Notes: generated by a model not told the origin, from the sequence alone. A stretch of DNA of 64,000 nucleotides from Protula sp. h YS-2021 (GCA_949752745.1 OX457029.1:10269511-10333510), one strand, 5' to 3'. Positions 31,410 to 44,414 are shown, counted from the stretch's first letter. Numbers and translations are program-made.

Positions 31410-33163
31410 CGACCTATGAAATTGGTACTAAGGCAGAAACACGATCCCCCGTGCAGCGCGGATGACCTATGAAATCGGTGCTAAGCCAGAAACACGATCC
31501 CCGTGCAGCGCGGATGACCTATGAAATCGGTACTAAGGTAGAAACACGATCCCAGGTACAGCGCGGATGACCTACGAAATCGGTGCTAAGGCAGAAACAC
31601 GACAACTCGTGCAGCGCGAATGACCTATGAAATCAGTGCTAAGGTAGAAACACAATCCCCCATGCAGCGCGGATGACCTATAAAATCGGTGCTAAGGTAG
31701 AAACACGATCCCAGGTACAGCGCGGATGACCTACGAAATCGGTGCTAAGGCAGAAACACGATAACTCGTGCAGCGCGGATGACCTATGAAATCGGTGCTA
31801 AGGTGGAAACACGATCCCCGTGCAGCGCGGATGACTATGAAATCGGTGCTAAGGCAGAGACACAAGCCCCCGTGTAGCGCGGATGACTATGAAGGCGGTG
31901 CTAAGCCAGAAACACGATCCCCCGTGCAGCGCCGATGACCTATGAAATCGGTGCTAAGGCACAAACACGATCAACCGAGTAGCGGGATGACCCATGAAAT
32001 CAGTGCTAAGGCAGAGACACGATAACCCGTGCAGCGCGGATTACCTATGAAATCGGTGCTAAGGCAAAAAAACGATCCACGTGCAGCGCGAATGACCCAT
32101 GAAATCGGTGCTAAGGCAGAAACACGATCAACGTGCAGCGCGAATGACCTATGAAATCGGTGCTAAGGCAGAAATACAATTGCCGTGCAGCGCGGATGAC
32201 CTATGAAATCGGTGCTAAGGCAGAAACACGATCCCCCGTGCAGTGCGGATGACCTATGAAATCGGTGCTAAGGCAGAAACACGATCCCAGGTACAGCGCG
32301 GATGACCTACGAAATCGGTGCTAAGGCAGAAACACGATCCCACCGTGCAGCGCGGATGACCTATGAAATCGGTGCTAAGGTGGAAACACGATCCCCGTGC
32401 AGCGCGGATGACTATGAAATCGGTGCTAAGGCAGAGACACAAGCCCCCGTGTAGCGCGGATGACTATGAAGGCGGTGCTAAGCCAGAAACACGATCCCCC
32501 GTGCAGCGCCGATGACCTATGAAATCGGTGCTAAGGCACAAACACGATCAACCGAGTAGCGCGGATGACCCATGAAATCAGTGCTAAGGCAGAGACACGA
32601 TAACCCGTGCAGCGCGGATTACCTATGAAATCGGTGCTAAGGCAGAAACACGATCCCAGGTACAGCGCGGATGACCTACGAAATCGGTGCTAAGGCAGAA
32701 ACACGATCCCACCGTGCAGCGCGGATGACCTATGAAATCGGTGCTAAGGCAGAAACACGATCCCAGGTACAGCGCGGATGACCTACGAAATCGGTGCTAA
32801 GGCAGAAACACGATCCCACCGTGCAGCGCGGATGACCTATGAAATCGGTGCTAAGGTAGAAACACAATTCTCCGTGCAGCGCAAATGACCTGTGAAATCG
32901 GTGCTAAGCCAGAAACACGATCCCCGTGCAGCGCGAATGACTATGAAATCGGTGCTAAGGCAGAAACACGATCTCCGTGCAGCGCGGATGACCTATGAAA
33001 TCGGTGCTAAGGCAGAAACACGATCCCCCGTGCAGCGCGGATGACTATGAAATCGGTGCTAAGGCAGAAAAACGATCCCCGTGCAGCGCGAATGACCTAT
33101 GAAATCAGTGCTAAGGTAGAAACACAATCCCCCGTGCAGCGCGGATGACCTATGATATCGGTG
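31410..33163 (+). repeat. About 53-bp satellite, roughly 34 copies, with internal segmental duplication
   Basis: Unit: GATGACCTATGAAATCGGTG, CTAAGGCAGAAACACGATCC, CCCGTGCAGCGCG. Unit length varies by 1-4 bp in the CCCCCGT spacer. Variant strings (GTGGAAAC, then CAGAGACACAAGCC, then TATGAAGGCGG, then CAACCGAGTAGCG) occur in the same order at 31801-31985 and 32378-32565, 577 bp apart, so an 11-unit block was duplicated. The dense fixed motif has no spacers of unique sequence, so it is not CRISPR. Confidence 0.95.
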
Positions 33164-33700
33164 TCGACTGGAGTCGGTTTGACAAGTACCATTTCATCAC
33201 GTTTTTCACAGTTCTAACAGTTTTGCATTTTTAAATACTGTATGTACAAAAGCAAAGTTTTGTATTGAAAAAAGTTATTTGGGTAATTTTCAATATCTGT
33301 TTTATCTGTGTATGAAATTTAAAAGAAAACTAGAGCAGCCACTGCTACCAACATCCGTGTCCCCGAACAGGTCAAACACTTTTACTAGCCAGCTATCACC
33401 GTTTTGTTCTTTTTTTTTTTGCAAACAAAAACAAATTTTTCCCCAGGCATCCCCCCCCCCCCCCCCATTCTCCATCTCCATCCTTTTACACCACCTGCCT
33501 CGCCTTCCGTTTACAAATTTCTATTTTGATAATTTTCTACCATTTCAGAATTACAAGACTTTGTATGTTATAAAATATATCTGCACATATATATGATCTA
33601 TTCAGTTACGGAACACCTTTATCCCATTCCCGAACTAAATGGGGGAAGCTACGTAACCTGAATCGTGGGTATCTTAATCCTTAATTTCTATATACGTCTT
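33164..33700. other. No gene seen
   Basis: Contains T- and C-runs (33411-33420, 33451-33467). The open frame 33279-33596 is made of these runs and has no protein-like features. Confidence 0.55.
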
Positions 33701-34015
33701 ACGTCTAGGTACAAGATGAGCAATGGTCACTATAATGGAATGGTCACTATAAACTATTTCTGTTTTAACCGAGTCACGATAAGCATATTTTACTGTTTGT
33801 CTTTTTTTCCGATTCTAGAAGGTGGTTGATAAAAACAGCTTTAACTGTACATTACTTATCCCGGTCGAGGAGGTGGGCGCTACAAACAGGTCTTATTGTA
33901 CGTCTTTTATCTCTAACTTGAAGGTGGTTGCTACAGACAGATTCTACCGTTGTGTTTTTTATCCGTCTCTGAAAGGTGGTCGCTACGCAACCAATTCCCC
34001 GTTTAACTGGTGATT
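33700..34015 (+). repeat. GGTGGTCGCTACA-type repeat array
   Basis: Four copies at about 70-bp spacing of AAGGTGGTYGCTACARACAG with flanking TTTTTATC words (33820-34013), preceded by GGTCACTATAA words. Inverted copies occur at 36610-36775 (GACCACCTT, GTAGTGACCACCTTC). Confidence 0.75.
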
Positions 34016-34674
34016 TTTTTTTGTTTACCGTCATCACCCCCCCACCCCCCTCTACCACCACGTAATGGAGGTACGGTTCTGAACGTAACTCACGGAATAG
34101 GTTTGAACCTACAGTGCACTTATACCCACGATATAGGCCTTGTTTTCGTACACTCTCATCTGCTCAATAAAGGCATCGTTCATAACTGTACAGTGGCTCA
34201 CTTCGGTCGGACATATTTGTGCTAAAATTTTGTAGCTGCTTGTCATAACAGAAAATAACAGATGACCCATTTAGTAAAAAATTCAAGGTGACTGCAGGCA
34301 ACGTTACACAACCGCTCCCATATGTGGAACAGCTTTGCAGTGGAAACAATTTTTTTGTAAGCCCAGTAAAATCAGTCGATACTCTGCAGAGGCGTGTAAA
34401 TACGACCATAACACAAAAAAAATATCCACAGAAATTTCTGTGTCATGCTGTCAAACCAGCCGCGAAAGCGTGTGTACTGGTGAATAAAGGTACAGCCTAC
34501 CCTCCCCCTCCCCTGTTGCTCATCAAAACATTATTCGCTCACCCGCTCACTTCACAACGGCTCTTCATTGAATCCTACGTCTACCTCTCCCGCTTGTCAG
34601 TCAGGGGGCTACCGAACCTCCCTTCCCCAAAATTCACAGGAGAAGCGAGCGGGTAAGGCGCGAGTTTGTAATCG

Positions 34675-35275
34675 CATTTTAACGTCACATAGCGTCACGC
34701 GTTGTCCAATACGTGCTAAATACAAAAGCTACCGGCAGTCTAATCTTAACCAGTTTGAAGCTAATTCGATTTGTCGTTCTAGAGTTATCGTATTAAAAAG
34801 TCCAGTGTCCGCAACACGTCCTGACGTCATATGACGTCATGTTGCACTATATATGCCAACACAATACGCTAATACAATATGAAACGTCAAACCAGTCCAA
34901 GGCATTACCAAACCAAGTTTAAAGCTGATCCGAAGTTTCGTTGTGCAGTTACAGTGACTATTTTCATGTTTTAGGCGTCATATGACGTCACGCGTTCCCC
35001 AATACATGTTAAAAAAAAACAACAGCAACCGGCGAACCCGCCAAAGGTATAACTCCACTTAAATTTGAAACTGGTCTGACTTGTTCTCGAGTTATTCACC
35101 ACATACAATGATGTCACACATTGTGCTATAATACACCAAATACAATACAAACCGTCGAACTCACGCAACACATTATCCTCCCAAGTATGCAACTAATCCG
35201 ACGTTTCGTTCTGAAGTTACAGCAAATGATACATTTTCACATTTTGAAGTCCTGTGACGTCACACTTCATACATA
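34675..35275 (+). repeat. About 165-bp diverged repeat with TGACGTCA palindromes
   Basis: Three to four copies. Each has TGACGTCA-x-GTTG, CCAATACGTG-type or ACACCAAATACAATA, AACCAGTTT-x-AAGCT, ATCCGA-x-TTTCGTT and GAGTTA blocks. TGACGTCATATGACGTCA (two perfect CRE palindromes) is at 34822-34839; other CRE or half-CRE sites are near 34980 and 35255. The small frames here are not conserved between copies. Confidence 0.8.
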
Positions 35276-35519
35276 TGCATACAGAAAACACAAAAACAAA
35301 ATGTACGCTTTTACGGAGGAAACTTCAGAAGAATATTTTTTGACAAAGCCTCGACGAACACGTTCACTTACACAGACATAATTATATCAAAACATGAAAT
35401 TTTACCAAATTTCAAAATACTGTCATTTTGACAACTGTTCATGAATCTGAACAAAAATGCGACATTGCACACCCTCAATATGTGCTCTAACATCCCTGTT
35501 GCTTCGGAAATATAGACTG

Positions 35520-37095
35520 CACACATAATCTTTCCTCGTCACAGTTTGTCAGTAGTTTGTCAAGAATTTGTCAACTGATTGTCCGTTTGACAAGTTTAAG
35601 CTCGTCAGGGTTTTGACACATTTTTGACCAATGCGTTGCCACACCATGTCGCTAAATTATAAGAAGCTTGTCACAAATATGTCAAGCATTGCGTCATCAT
35701 GACGTCACATCCTTTTCAAAACAACTGAAAACACGCTGACATTTTTTTTTTAATTTCTTAGGTTTTAATGAATATTACTAAGTTTCAAATGATTACGTCT
35801 GAAAAATATGTTTAATGGATAAATTGTTGTGGTTATGGTAAGTGCACACGTCATATTATCTGCGTGTTTTGAAATCAGTTCTGATTTTGCAAAATGCTTG
35901 TGAAATTACCTCGCAATGTTCCTATGAATGGTGCGTATTGCGGACTTAGAAATCTAATCAAAAAATGGAGAGAAATCTAATCAAAAAAAGGTGTTCAATA
36001 TAACAAAACCTGACGGTATAACTATTGAAGTCCGCAGCATACGCTTGCACAAGTAAACCACTATGTGCAATACATCATACATTATAATACTGCAAAACTT
36101 GTCATAAAATTGTAATCAGCTCGTCAACCTGACCAGTTTGATGTGAAAGACTGACCTGGGTATTTCAGGCCTTGCGATCTTCCGCCATCAAAACTTAATC
36201 TTTTAAAGAAACCAACTCCAGTCATCTCTTCAGAAATAAGTAAATAAATAAATGATACCGATTATTAAATAAAAGAATACAAGAATTTTAATGATAAAAT
36301 TTAACATCAAAAATCAGTTATCGAAAGGAGTAAAAAGCCTCTCACTCACAATATCATTATGTTATTCGTGACTTCATTAAAACTGGTCAAATGGCGGTAT
36401 CGACACGCGGTCGATCGCATATATCCCCCTGTGGGGAATAAACAAGGTATGTACCATGGATGTAAGTACACTTTGGGTACCTGCCCACACAGTGAAAGGG
36501 GTAAAGGTGTTAAGGTTGTGTTCAGATCAGTACCGTCATTAGACTGAAGTGGTTGGGTAGGGGAGGCGGCGTGACGATTAACAAAAAAAAAAAAACAATG
36601 AGACTGGGAACTAGGGATGTAGCGATCACCTTTCTGATAAAAAGACTACGGTTAAACCCATTTGTGGCGACAACCTTCGAGATCCGGAAAAAAGACATAT
36701 AGTAAGACATTCTAGAACTGCTTCTTGACTCCGAAGAAAGGCTTACAGTAAAGCCTTTGTAGTGACCACCTTCCGTAGAGTATATATATTATATGAGATG
36801 AAATTTGCAATTCAGTGGGTCGTCAATCAATGAGACGTATTTTTGACGAACTTGTGGCAAACTGACAAGTTCGAATTGACGAGTTTGTGACAAATTATTG
36901 AGGAATGATTGGCATGACCAATAAATGACAAGCTGTAAACTGACGAATTATTGACAAATTTAAGACAAATTATTGACGGATTTTTAATCAGAATTCGTTG
37001 AATAAGGCATCGCCAAATGGACACGGCAAATTAGTCAGTCTCGTGTCAATTCGACAATTTTTCGACAAATTCCTGACAAAGGTATATTATGTGTG
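35520..37095. mobile_element. About 1.6-kb element with TTGTCAA-array termini
   Basis: The ends CACACATAAT (35520) and ATTATGTGTG (37086-37095) are inverted. Inside the left end, TTTGTCA/TTGTCAA words repeat about every 14 bp (35545-35690). Inside the right end the reverse complement TTGACAAA/TGACAAATT repeats (36840-37080). The interior is unrelated, AT-rich and has no transposase. It carries inverted GGTGGTCGCTACA repeats at 36610-36775. I did not find a clear target-site duplication. Confidence 0.65.
36600..36780 (-). repeat. GGTGGTCGCTACA-type repeats, inverted orientation
   Basis: Reverse-complement copies of the 33.7-34.0 kb units, with GACAACCTTCGAGATCCGG and GTAGTGACCACCTTCCGTAG blocks. 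Confidence 0.65.
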
Positions 37096-38195
37096 GCTAC
37101 GACAGTCCATTAACAGAAAAAATTCTATGTATGCTAATTTGTACTTAATTTCTAAATACAGCAGCCTCCATTTAAGTCAAAATCGGTTTACTCAAATTTT
37201 CGCTTTACTCAAATTAATTTGAAAGCCCGACATATATTACTGATGTAAGTCTTTTAAATTCACCACTTAAGTCAAATTTTTTAACTCAAAGTAATTTTTT
37301 GGACCCTCAATTTTTTTTTGCAAGAAAATCCTTGTATTTTCAACAAGGTTTCCATGCACCGCTTCAAATGCTCGCTATATAACGATATACAAGTCAACTG
37401 CGCTCGCTTTGGGGCACCTCTGTGGCTACTTTGTGCGAGATTCAACGGCCCACAAATCTTTATTAGCATTTGCCAAAAGCCCTCAAAGTACGATGGTAAT
37501 GATATACAACTTGTGTTACACTTTCTTGAAAAGGAAATAATACGAAAATAACCACAAATCTCCCGCTATAATTGACATTTGTTTTAATACAGAGAGCATA
37601 GTTTATTGCGTGAAAAGGTAATAATTTTTGAAATCATCCACCAAAAATTTTTTGAATTGATGTTTCAAAAAGAATGGAAGAAGTTAAAAGTTAAATACTT
37701 GGAGTGTGCAAAATAAATTCATACTTAATTCTGTACCTATCAACTATTCTATTATATGTTTTACAGATAATCTATAACCCCTTTATGGCAATTTTGGTCA
37801 CTTGACTTTCGTCACATGACATTTAAAGGCTAGAATGTTAAAAACCATTTGACAACTGAGTGCGGAAACTAACTTTTCTGTACTTTAATGAAGAAATAAA
37901 AAATACACTGTTCATTAAAAATTGTGCATGTTTTACAAAAAGGGTATGCTGGGAATGAACTTAAAGTAACTGTACGAATAACTGGGCTGGTATGCAGGAT
38001 TCGTGCCTCAGAACATATGAAGCTGACCCCTATTAGCGGAGCAATGTTAGGCTTCGTAGCCCTAACAGAGAGATATACCATGTTATCTGAGCCAGCGCTG
38101 ACTCCGAGCTACTTGGCTCTCAGAAGTACGAGAACTCGTATAGATCTCCGTAATCATACATATTAATAGATACAGATAATTTGTGCTTTTGTCCA
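37096..38195. other. No gene seen
   Basis: Contains TTTACTCAAATTT/TTAAGTCAAATT words (37150-37290). Short frames at 37318-37551 and 37924-38166 lack family features and splice-flanked structure. Confidence 0.5.
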
Positions 38196-39457
38196 GGGCC
38201 GTTTTAGGACCGGGGCCGTTTTGAAACGGCGCCGGTGCCATTTTGGGACCATATTCCAGGATTCAGAGGTCCCAAAACAGCGTCGCCGTTTTGAGACCGT
38301 CCGCAATTCGGCACCATCGCCGTTTTAGGACCATTATTACCAACACCGCACCGGTGCCGTTTTAGGACCAGATTTAAATTATTTCATTTAAAAAGTTATT
38401 GCAATTGTTATTAAGATGCGGTAAAATGGATAAATTTAAAGAAAAATGTGGCAAAAAAAAACAAAAGAACTTGAAAACTAAAAAAACCTTCAAAGTTATC
38501 AGTCGTGAGAAATATGACAGGACAGTAAAAGTGCTTAAGAATGAGGAAACAGACAAACGTGTCAAGTCTCGAAAGGCTACGGACTGGTAACAATTCCAGA
38601 CCTGGGACTAGTTGATGTTTTAGTAAAACCTGAAAAACCCGAGGATAATTCAAAGTCAGAAAAACTACTTCGAGTTGCTAGTACGGACACATTATTTGAT
38701 GTAGTTTACTCGGGTGTAGGTCGTTTTGCCACCAACCATTTTGCCCCCGACCACTTTGCCACCACACCCTACCATTTTGCCACCAAAGACATATCGTGGA
38801 ATAATGAAATAATTTAGTTGCTTATTTTTAGCAAAATAAAAGACAAGGAAAAATGAAATAGCAATGATTTATTGAACAATAACAGACTCAACAACGGCGC
38901 CTCCTACTCAATGCCCAAATGCTCCCCTAATCTACTGACAGTTTCTACTCCGGACCTGCTGTATCAGCTGCTTTCTGCAAATCAGTCTTAATCCCCTAAT
39001 CTCCCAAGTAACTGTCCATTTTCGGAGTCCGACGCGCAGTCTGCCCTCACCAATCATAATCCCAAGGCTCACGCGCACACAGTGTTAATCCCCTTATCTC
39101 AAAAGTAATTGACAATTGCGACTCGATATAAAACATAAACATTGATATCAAAACATAAACAAATGAAAAAAGTTATCGAAAATAGTGTGACAGAACAATC
39201 TGAATAAACGTTAAGAAAAAGTAAAATGTCCCTTTTATTTTGCTTCTTAAAATTGAACAGTAGTTTTAAAATGGCACATGTGCCGTCTCAAAACAGCGCA
39301 TGTGCCATTCAATGACCCAGGCGGTCCCAAAACGGCCCCTCGCCGACTCAAAACGGCCAGGCCATTTTGGGACACGCATCGGTCCCAAAACGGCGCTAGT
39401 GCCGTTTTAAAACGGCGCCGGTGCCGTCTTAAAACGGCGCCGGTCCCAAAACGGCGC
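38196..39457. mobile_element. About 1.26-kb element with GCCGTTTTGGGACC-array termini
   Basis: The left end 38196-38376 repeats GGCCGTTTTAGGACC, GCCGTTTTGAAACGGCGCCG and GCCATTTTGGGACC. The right end 39260-39457 has the same motifs in reverse complement (GGTCCCAAAACGGC, CTCAAAACGGCC, AAAACGGCGCCGG). So each end is an array of one 14-15-bp motif in mirrored orientation. The interior holds a broken coding fragment (38426-38715) and a TTTTGCCACCAACCA cluster (38720-38790). No clear target duplication found. Confidence 0.72.
38426..38715 (+). pseudogene. KRBA2-like (Ginger/GIN-type transposon) N-terminal fragment, broken
   Basis: The first part (38426-38575) encodes a Lys-rich stretch, then an ISREKYDRTVKVLKN block. 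The homology then shifts frame, and 38578-38715 reads YGLVTIPDLGLVDVLVK, then LLRVASTDTLFDVVYS. This order (I-S-x-E-K-Y, then G-x-x-x-x-D-x-P-x-L-G-x-x-D-V-L-V, then R-V-A-x-x-x-x-x-F-D-V-V) is what I know from the N-terminus of KRAB-A-domain-containing-2-like proteins, which derive from Ginger-type integrase transposons. The integrase is missing, and there is one frameshift near 38576. Recognised from memory of the family, so moderate certainty. Confidence 0.5.
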
Positions 39458-40087
39458 GTAACACTTTCACTGTTTGACACTGACTGAATTATCGGGAAGC
39501 TTAGGAGCGTGATTACGAGTATACTTATAAACGATCCCGGACCCGAATGTCTCTACGGTGTAGCCTGTGCTTTTTGGTGTTTGTTGAACTAAAAATGGCC
39601 CGGGTCTTGGATGGGCGATATAATAGTATTCGTCGCATACATGAATTTTCTTTTTTGTTGGTCAGTGAGTTTTTACGAAAACAGTAAATAAATCACTTGT
39701 TGCGCGCTACGAAATTCTTTTCACAACAAAGACCATATTCTATACCACATTCTTAAAGAAAAAGTTCTCTTATTTGACCTAACTTGGCAGACGATCAGCT
39801 GTGTTTTGTTTTGACGCCATTCGGAACTCCGCCCTTCTCTGTCACGTGATACAGACAGCACTTTCGTAATTTCGTACGAAAATAACTTATGTTAAAAACA
39901 TTCTTAACTTATCAATACGTATCACATTATTAAACTTAAAATTGAAATACTTTATGGTCTCTATAAAATTTTCATAATAACTGCTTGTGGGATAAGATTT
40001 TAAGGGAAACATGGAAATGGGCAGAGAACCAGCCTAATCGATGTTCTATATCTATGTGCTAAGCGACATTTTTCATTCAGTTGAACG
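39458..40087 (+). promoter_or_regulatory. Probable 5' region of the polyamine oxidase gene
   Basis: Contains CTCCGCCC (a GC-box-like word, about 39826) and GTCACGTGAT (E-box, about 39841), roughly 250 bp upstream of the start. TTTTTCATTCAG at 40069-40080, seven bases before the ATG, has the form of a splice acceptor, so a 5' untranslated exon further up is possible. No TATA box is evident. Confidence 0.4.
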
Positions 40088-40289
40088 ATGAAGCCTGACA
40101 TGATGGCGGAAGAAAGTAGTGACGATAACCAAAGTAATTCTTCAAAAGACTCCCCAAGGATAATAATTATTGGGGCTGGAATATCAGGAATCAACGCAGG
40201 AAATTATTTAGCAAAAGCTGGATATGAGGATTTTGTAATACTCGAAGCATCTAAGCGAACAGGGGGAAGAATTTGGTCGGTCGACTTAG
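40088..40289 (+). CDS. Spermine oxidase-like polyamine oxidase, exon 1
   Basis: FAD-dependent amine oxidase that oxidises spermine (or acetylpolyamines) to smaller polyamines, an aminoaldehyde and H2O2. The start ATG at 40088 has an in-frame TGA at 40082-40084, so it is the first ATG. Met5 and Met6 are alternatives. Residues 1-22 are acidic/Ser-rich. Residues 24-62 are the Rossmann ADP-binding fold, with G29-x-G31-x-x-G34 (RIIIIGAGISG), the ribose-binding acidic residue in VILEAS, and TGGRI. The donor is TTAG|GTGAGC (40290), phase 1. No signal peptide or SWIRM domain is present, which argues against KDM1. Confidence 0.95.
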
Positions 40290-43200
40290 GTGAGCTGCGA
40301 TAGACTTAAGCTGTAAAGGTCACAAACCACTCCCATAAATCGTAACCCAGTATCGTGTACCAGGAAATATACATTTTAAACCATCTTCGTGTACATACGT
40401 ATAGTATATATACATATACTATACATGTTTGTAATACATAAGGGCAGCGTGTGGAATATACGTAAATGGGTTTTAGGCGAAATTATTAAATATTCAGTTT
40501 CTCTTCCAGTCCATTACCAACCCAATGTGGTTCCAGGCGAGCACTACAGCATATACGAGTAGAGTGAAAGGAAATAGAAGAGGTTAGAGTAGGTCATAAA
40601 TGTTAAATACTGACTAAATAACGCAGGTGCATGTTTGCAATCCCTTTCCCCTCAAATGATCGGACTTCGCCATGAAGTAAAAATGCTTTTCAGCCACAAA
40701 AGATGTCCTTTGCAGTTTCACCAATTTGGACCTTCTACAACCATTCGTTCTCATCTCCCTCGTGTGTTTAAATTCGTCTTTTTCACATAACGACGTTGTG
40801 TTTGAAGGCTTGCTCACTCCAAATTTTTGTGGGCTATTCGTGTTTTGTTTGTTTGTTTTTTTTTGTTTTTTTTTTCGATGGTAAATCACAACCTCATGCC
40901 TTCCATGACTTAGCTGTCTTTATATGATCGATTGTTATGATTTTTTTGGACTTGCCCATTTAGTTTTGAAAGTGGGTCACGCCCCCCCCCCCCCCCCCCC
41001 CCATTAAGTGCCGCAGTATTAAACCCCCACATAATACGTGCCTCCGTGTCATTCTGGTAGTGACAATAGCCACTAGGATCAAGCATCCACAAACTGGTAA
41101 TTTCCTGTTAAATATAAAACTTCAGTTTTTTTTATTTATTTATTTTCTTTTTGTTTGCTCAAATATCGGTATGTGAAATGTCGATTGAAAATTCGTATGT
41201 TGCGTTGTAAGAACGAACCAACTGAAAGTAGGGTATACCAGACGAGGCCCAAAGGGCCGGTTGATGGGTTACACATTTGGTGGGGAGACCGGCACTTTGT
41301 ATGACATGTGTTACCATTCGTGTCCAGAAAAAACACGGAGAAGGGGAGGAGGGGGGGCTAATTTTTAGGCGAGACGCGGTTCGCACGGAATGCCGATTCT
41401 TTGGCAAATATATGAATCGTTTCTGACTATTAATAATTAGATTCCCCCTCCAGCCCCCCCCCCCCCCCCCCCCCATTCCAACACGCACACATTTTTATAG
41501 TCAGAGTTAAATAGCAGAAAATGAGTATAATTGTGTCGGGTTCCTTTGAAGCTGTGAGCTGTGCGGTGCCTCTGGTGGGTACATCTGCTGCTCAGCAACA
41601 CAGTAAAACACACACACACAAAATATCGTTATTTTTTTTTTCCTGTGGAAAAAAGAAGGGGTGGGGTTAAAGTTGCTTAAATTGCCGTCCTTGGTAGGCT
41701 TGGAATGCGCTGCTATTGTGTATGGTGTATGTACCCTCCCCACTCGTCCTTAGATTTTGCTTTCCACATGTTATAATGAGAACCAGTGCAAGATGTTTCA
41801 ATGTATGTGAGCCGATTTTGTAACAGCTAATTCGATAAAAAAGACAGTTGTGTGTTTTGTGCCCAGTGTGCTGTGACAGATTTTGTTGTCGAAGTGCTCC
41901 ATTCTGTGAAGCATTGCCGCCAGATCATTGCTCTACCGTGAGATCGATCATTTCTTAGTTCCTGATCAATAGGGGAGCATTCCACATGTAGGTGTTCTGA
42001 CTGTTGCTAGGTTCGTTGTTTTGTAATCGCAAACTGTGTTGGCCGTGCTGTCGTAGATTTTATTGTATTGGGATCAGAACAGAGCCGGACGTTCATTTTT
42101 TTAATGTGTTGAACCCATGAGCCGATAAAAACCTAGGCCGCGACTGTGACCAAGGAAATATTTTGAAGTTAGTTTCTGCCTGTTCCATTTTAGTACAAAG
42201 TATCTCCCATTCCTTGGGAAAAAAAAACATGTGCGTTTGCACGTAGCCTGTTGCTCGATTTTACACATGTGAAGGATACCTATTTTGTACTGGGAAGCTG
42301 ATACGCGACCGTTGTAATGCTTGTTTGTTGCGCAACTGCATGCGCTGTATTGCTATCAATTATGAATCATACCTGCATTTTTTTTTTCACCAGAGCGTGT
42401 ACTTGGTACTGACTGTTGTATAACATCAGCAGTTCCGAAACAAAACTTTGGAAAAAAAAATAGAATGGCCTTGAAGCTTCACGGTAGCAAAACGTTAGAA
42501 TCTCTTTTAGTTGTCTAGACTGGCTAGAGACGCGTCGCATTACCACTGCTGTACGAAGTTGTTACTCTCTGTTATGGTATTCATACACCACACAACCTTT
42601 CGATGTTGTGACTACATTATTCGTGGCTGACTCTGACTTCCGGGTGAAAAAAGGAACTACCGCTTGTTTGTCTAAAGTTGACTTTCTTATTGATTCAAAG
42701 TCTGATAAAGTCTTGTTAACGTAAGGGTAGCATTATATTTTGGATGACACCTGTGATTTTCGGAATTGTCCATCTAATACTATTCTTCGTGGCCTAGCGA
42801 CCTGTTTTCGGCAATATCGCCAATTTTATTGTATTACTCTTTATTTGGGACGTTAGTTACCAGGATTCGTCATGCCATAAATCGCTGGTGTTCTAACTCA
42901 CTTGCATGTCATGCATACCCACTTACTTCACTCCAAACTTCCGCACATTAAGCGAGCCGGGCGGAAGAATGGCCATTTAAAATTTACACGCAACTCAAAA
43001 GTAGAGCAATGTTTAAGTCTGCCCTTTTAAAAATTGAGTTAAAAAGGCTAGACCAAACACAACAAAGGGACACGTGAATGAAACAACATGCACATTCAGC
43101 TTTTGGAGTGGTCAAGAACTGTCGCTAAGGATGTGGCGCAGTGGCAGCGGTAACATATTGAGAGAAACAAAGTTTCTAAGTTGTGATGTAGGTCAGTGGC

Positions 43201-44379
43201 TTACTAACAAGTCTTTGGCCTCTGTTGTATTGACCGATAGAGGGAAACATTAATGAGCTCTCTCTCTCTCTCTGTATTGGTTTTATCTAGACAATCTGTT
43301 TATTTTTCTTAATCAAGGATGTATTTTTTCCGATATGACTGAAGCCCGTCAAGCTGTTTTTAAGTAGGCAAGGATTGTTTATATCTAAAAGAAGGCAAAC
43401 GTGCGCTATATTTTTAAGAATTAACAAAACCCAATAATAATAAACAAAAGAAGACAAGCAAAAACAAAACACACACCGTCACGTTGCACATTTCTTCTCA
43501 CCGAAATGTTCACATCTTGTTAGCTAATGGGGCGAACGAGTTAATGCAAGTATAATCTGCATGTTTAGAATGTCAGTGGTAACAGGGTCTTTGCGGTGAC
43601 CTCTCTGTCCGTACTCCCTTAGGCCGAAGTGCTCTTGCTCTGCAAACTGCGTAGCTAGGCTATTAGCGGACAACGTGATTCACGGGCGTCCTTGGGAACA
43701 AGCATGTAATTGCAACGTGTCATTGACACTCTGTCCACTTTCGACCTCATTCTGACCACCCACTTGTCATACAAAGGCTCTTCGGGTAGCGTCACGATCG
43801 AAAGACAATCGATTGTGTCTACCGAAAGAATGGAGAATGTCCGACAGTACAAAGTGGGTCGTGGGGCTGGTGGTCGGTACTGTGGGATTACCCGAAATCT
43901 TTTCAACCTCGAACCTCCAGAATTAATTTTATTTGAGCTGTTTCGGAATAGACTGTTGCATCTCAGGTAATTTTGATGTAGATATTAGCGTCTAAATTTG
44001 AACTGTTCATTTGGCGGAGTGGGGTCTGGCGTTCTAAAAAACCATACATCACGTGATCCGGTGTTAACTTTTGTGAATACGGCCTCTGGGGACTGTTGAG
44101 TAATGTAACAGTGAAAAACATACAAAACGACAACATTAAACGCAGTACCGCACACTCACTCGTTTCGGGGCATCTATGTAAGGAACTCTGAGAAAAAAAT
44201 TAAAGTTGGCATCGCATATCTATTTATATCCGGTTTCTTTCCTTCGCAACCAATGTGAACAACAATAACTGCGTTTCATTACATTGCAAAATTTTATTTA
44301 CTGTGAAAAATTCTTTTCCGCAGCGAGAAAACTGTAGGCATAGTTGGTCAAGTTCTACGGTGAAACAGAGCTTTTACAG

Positions 44380-44414
<35 letters not shown>

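Noticed and set aside
31410..33163. CRISPR-like periodic array
   Set aside because: The whole unit repeats with no unique spacers, in clearly eukaryotic intron/satellite-rich DNA. The 31-bp array at 17380-17763 was rejected for the same reason.
40088..40303. KDM1/LSD1-type demethylase
   Set aside because: Same amine-oxidase fold, but there is no SWIRM or tower region, and the exon 2-4 blocks match spermine oxidase/acetylpolyamine oxidase.
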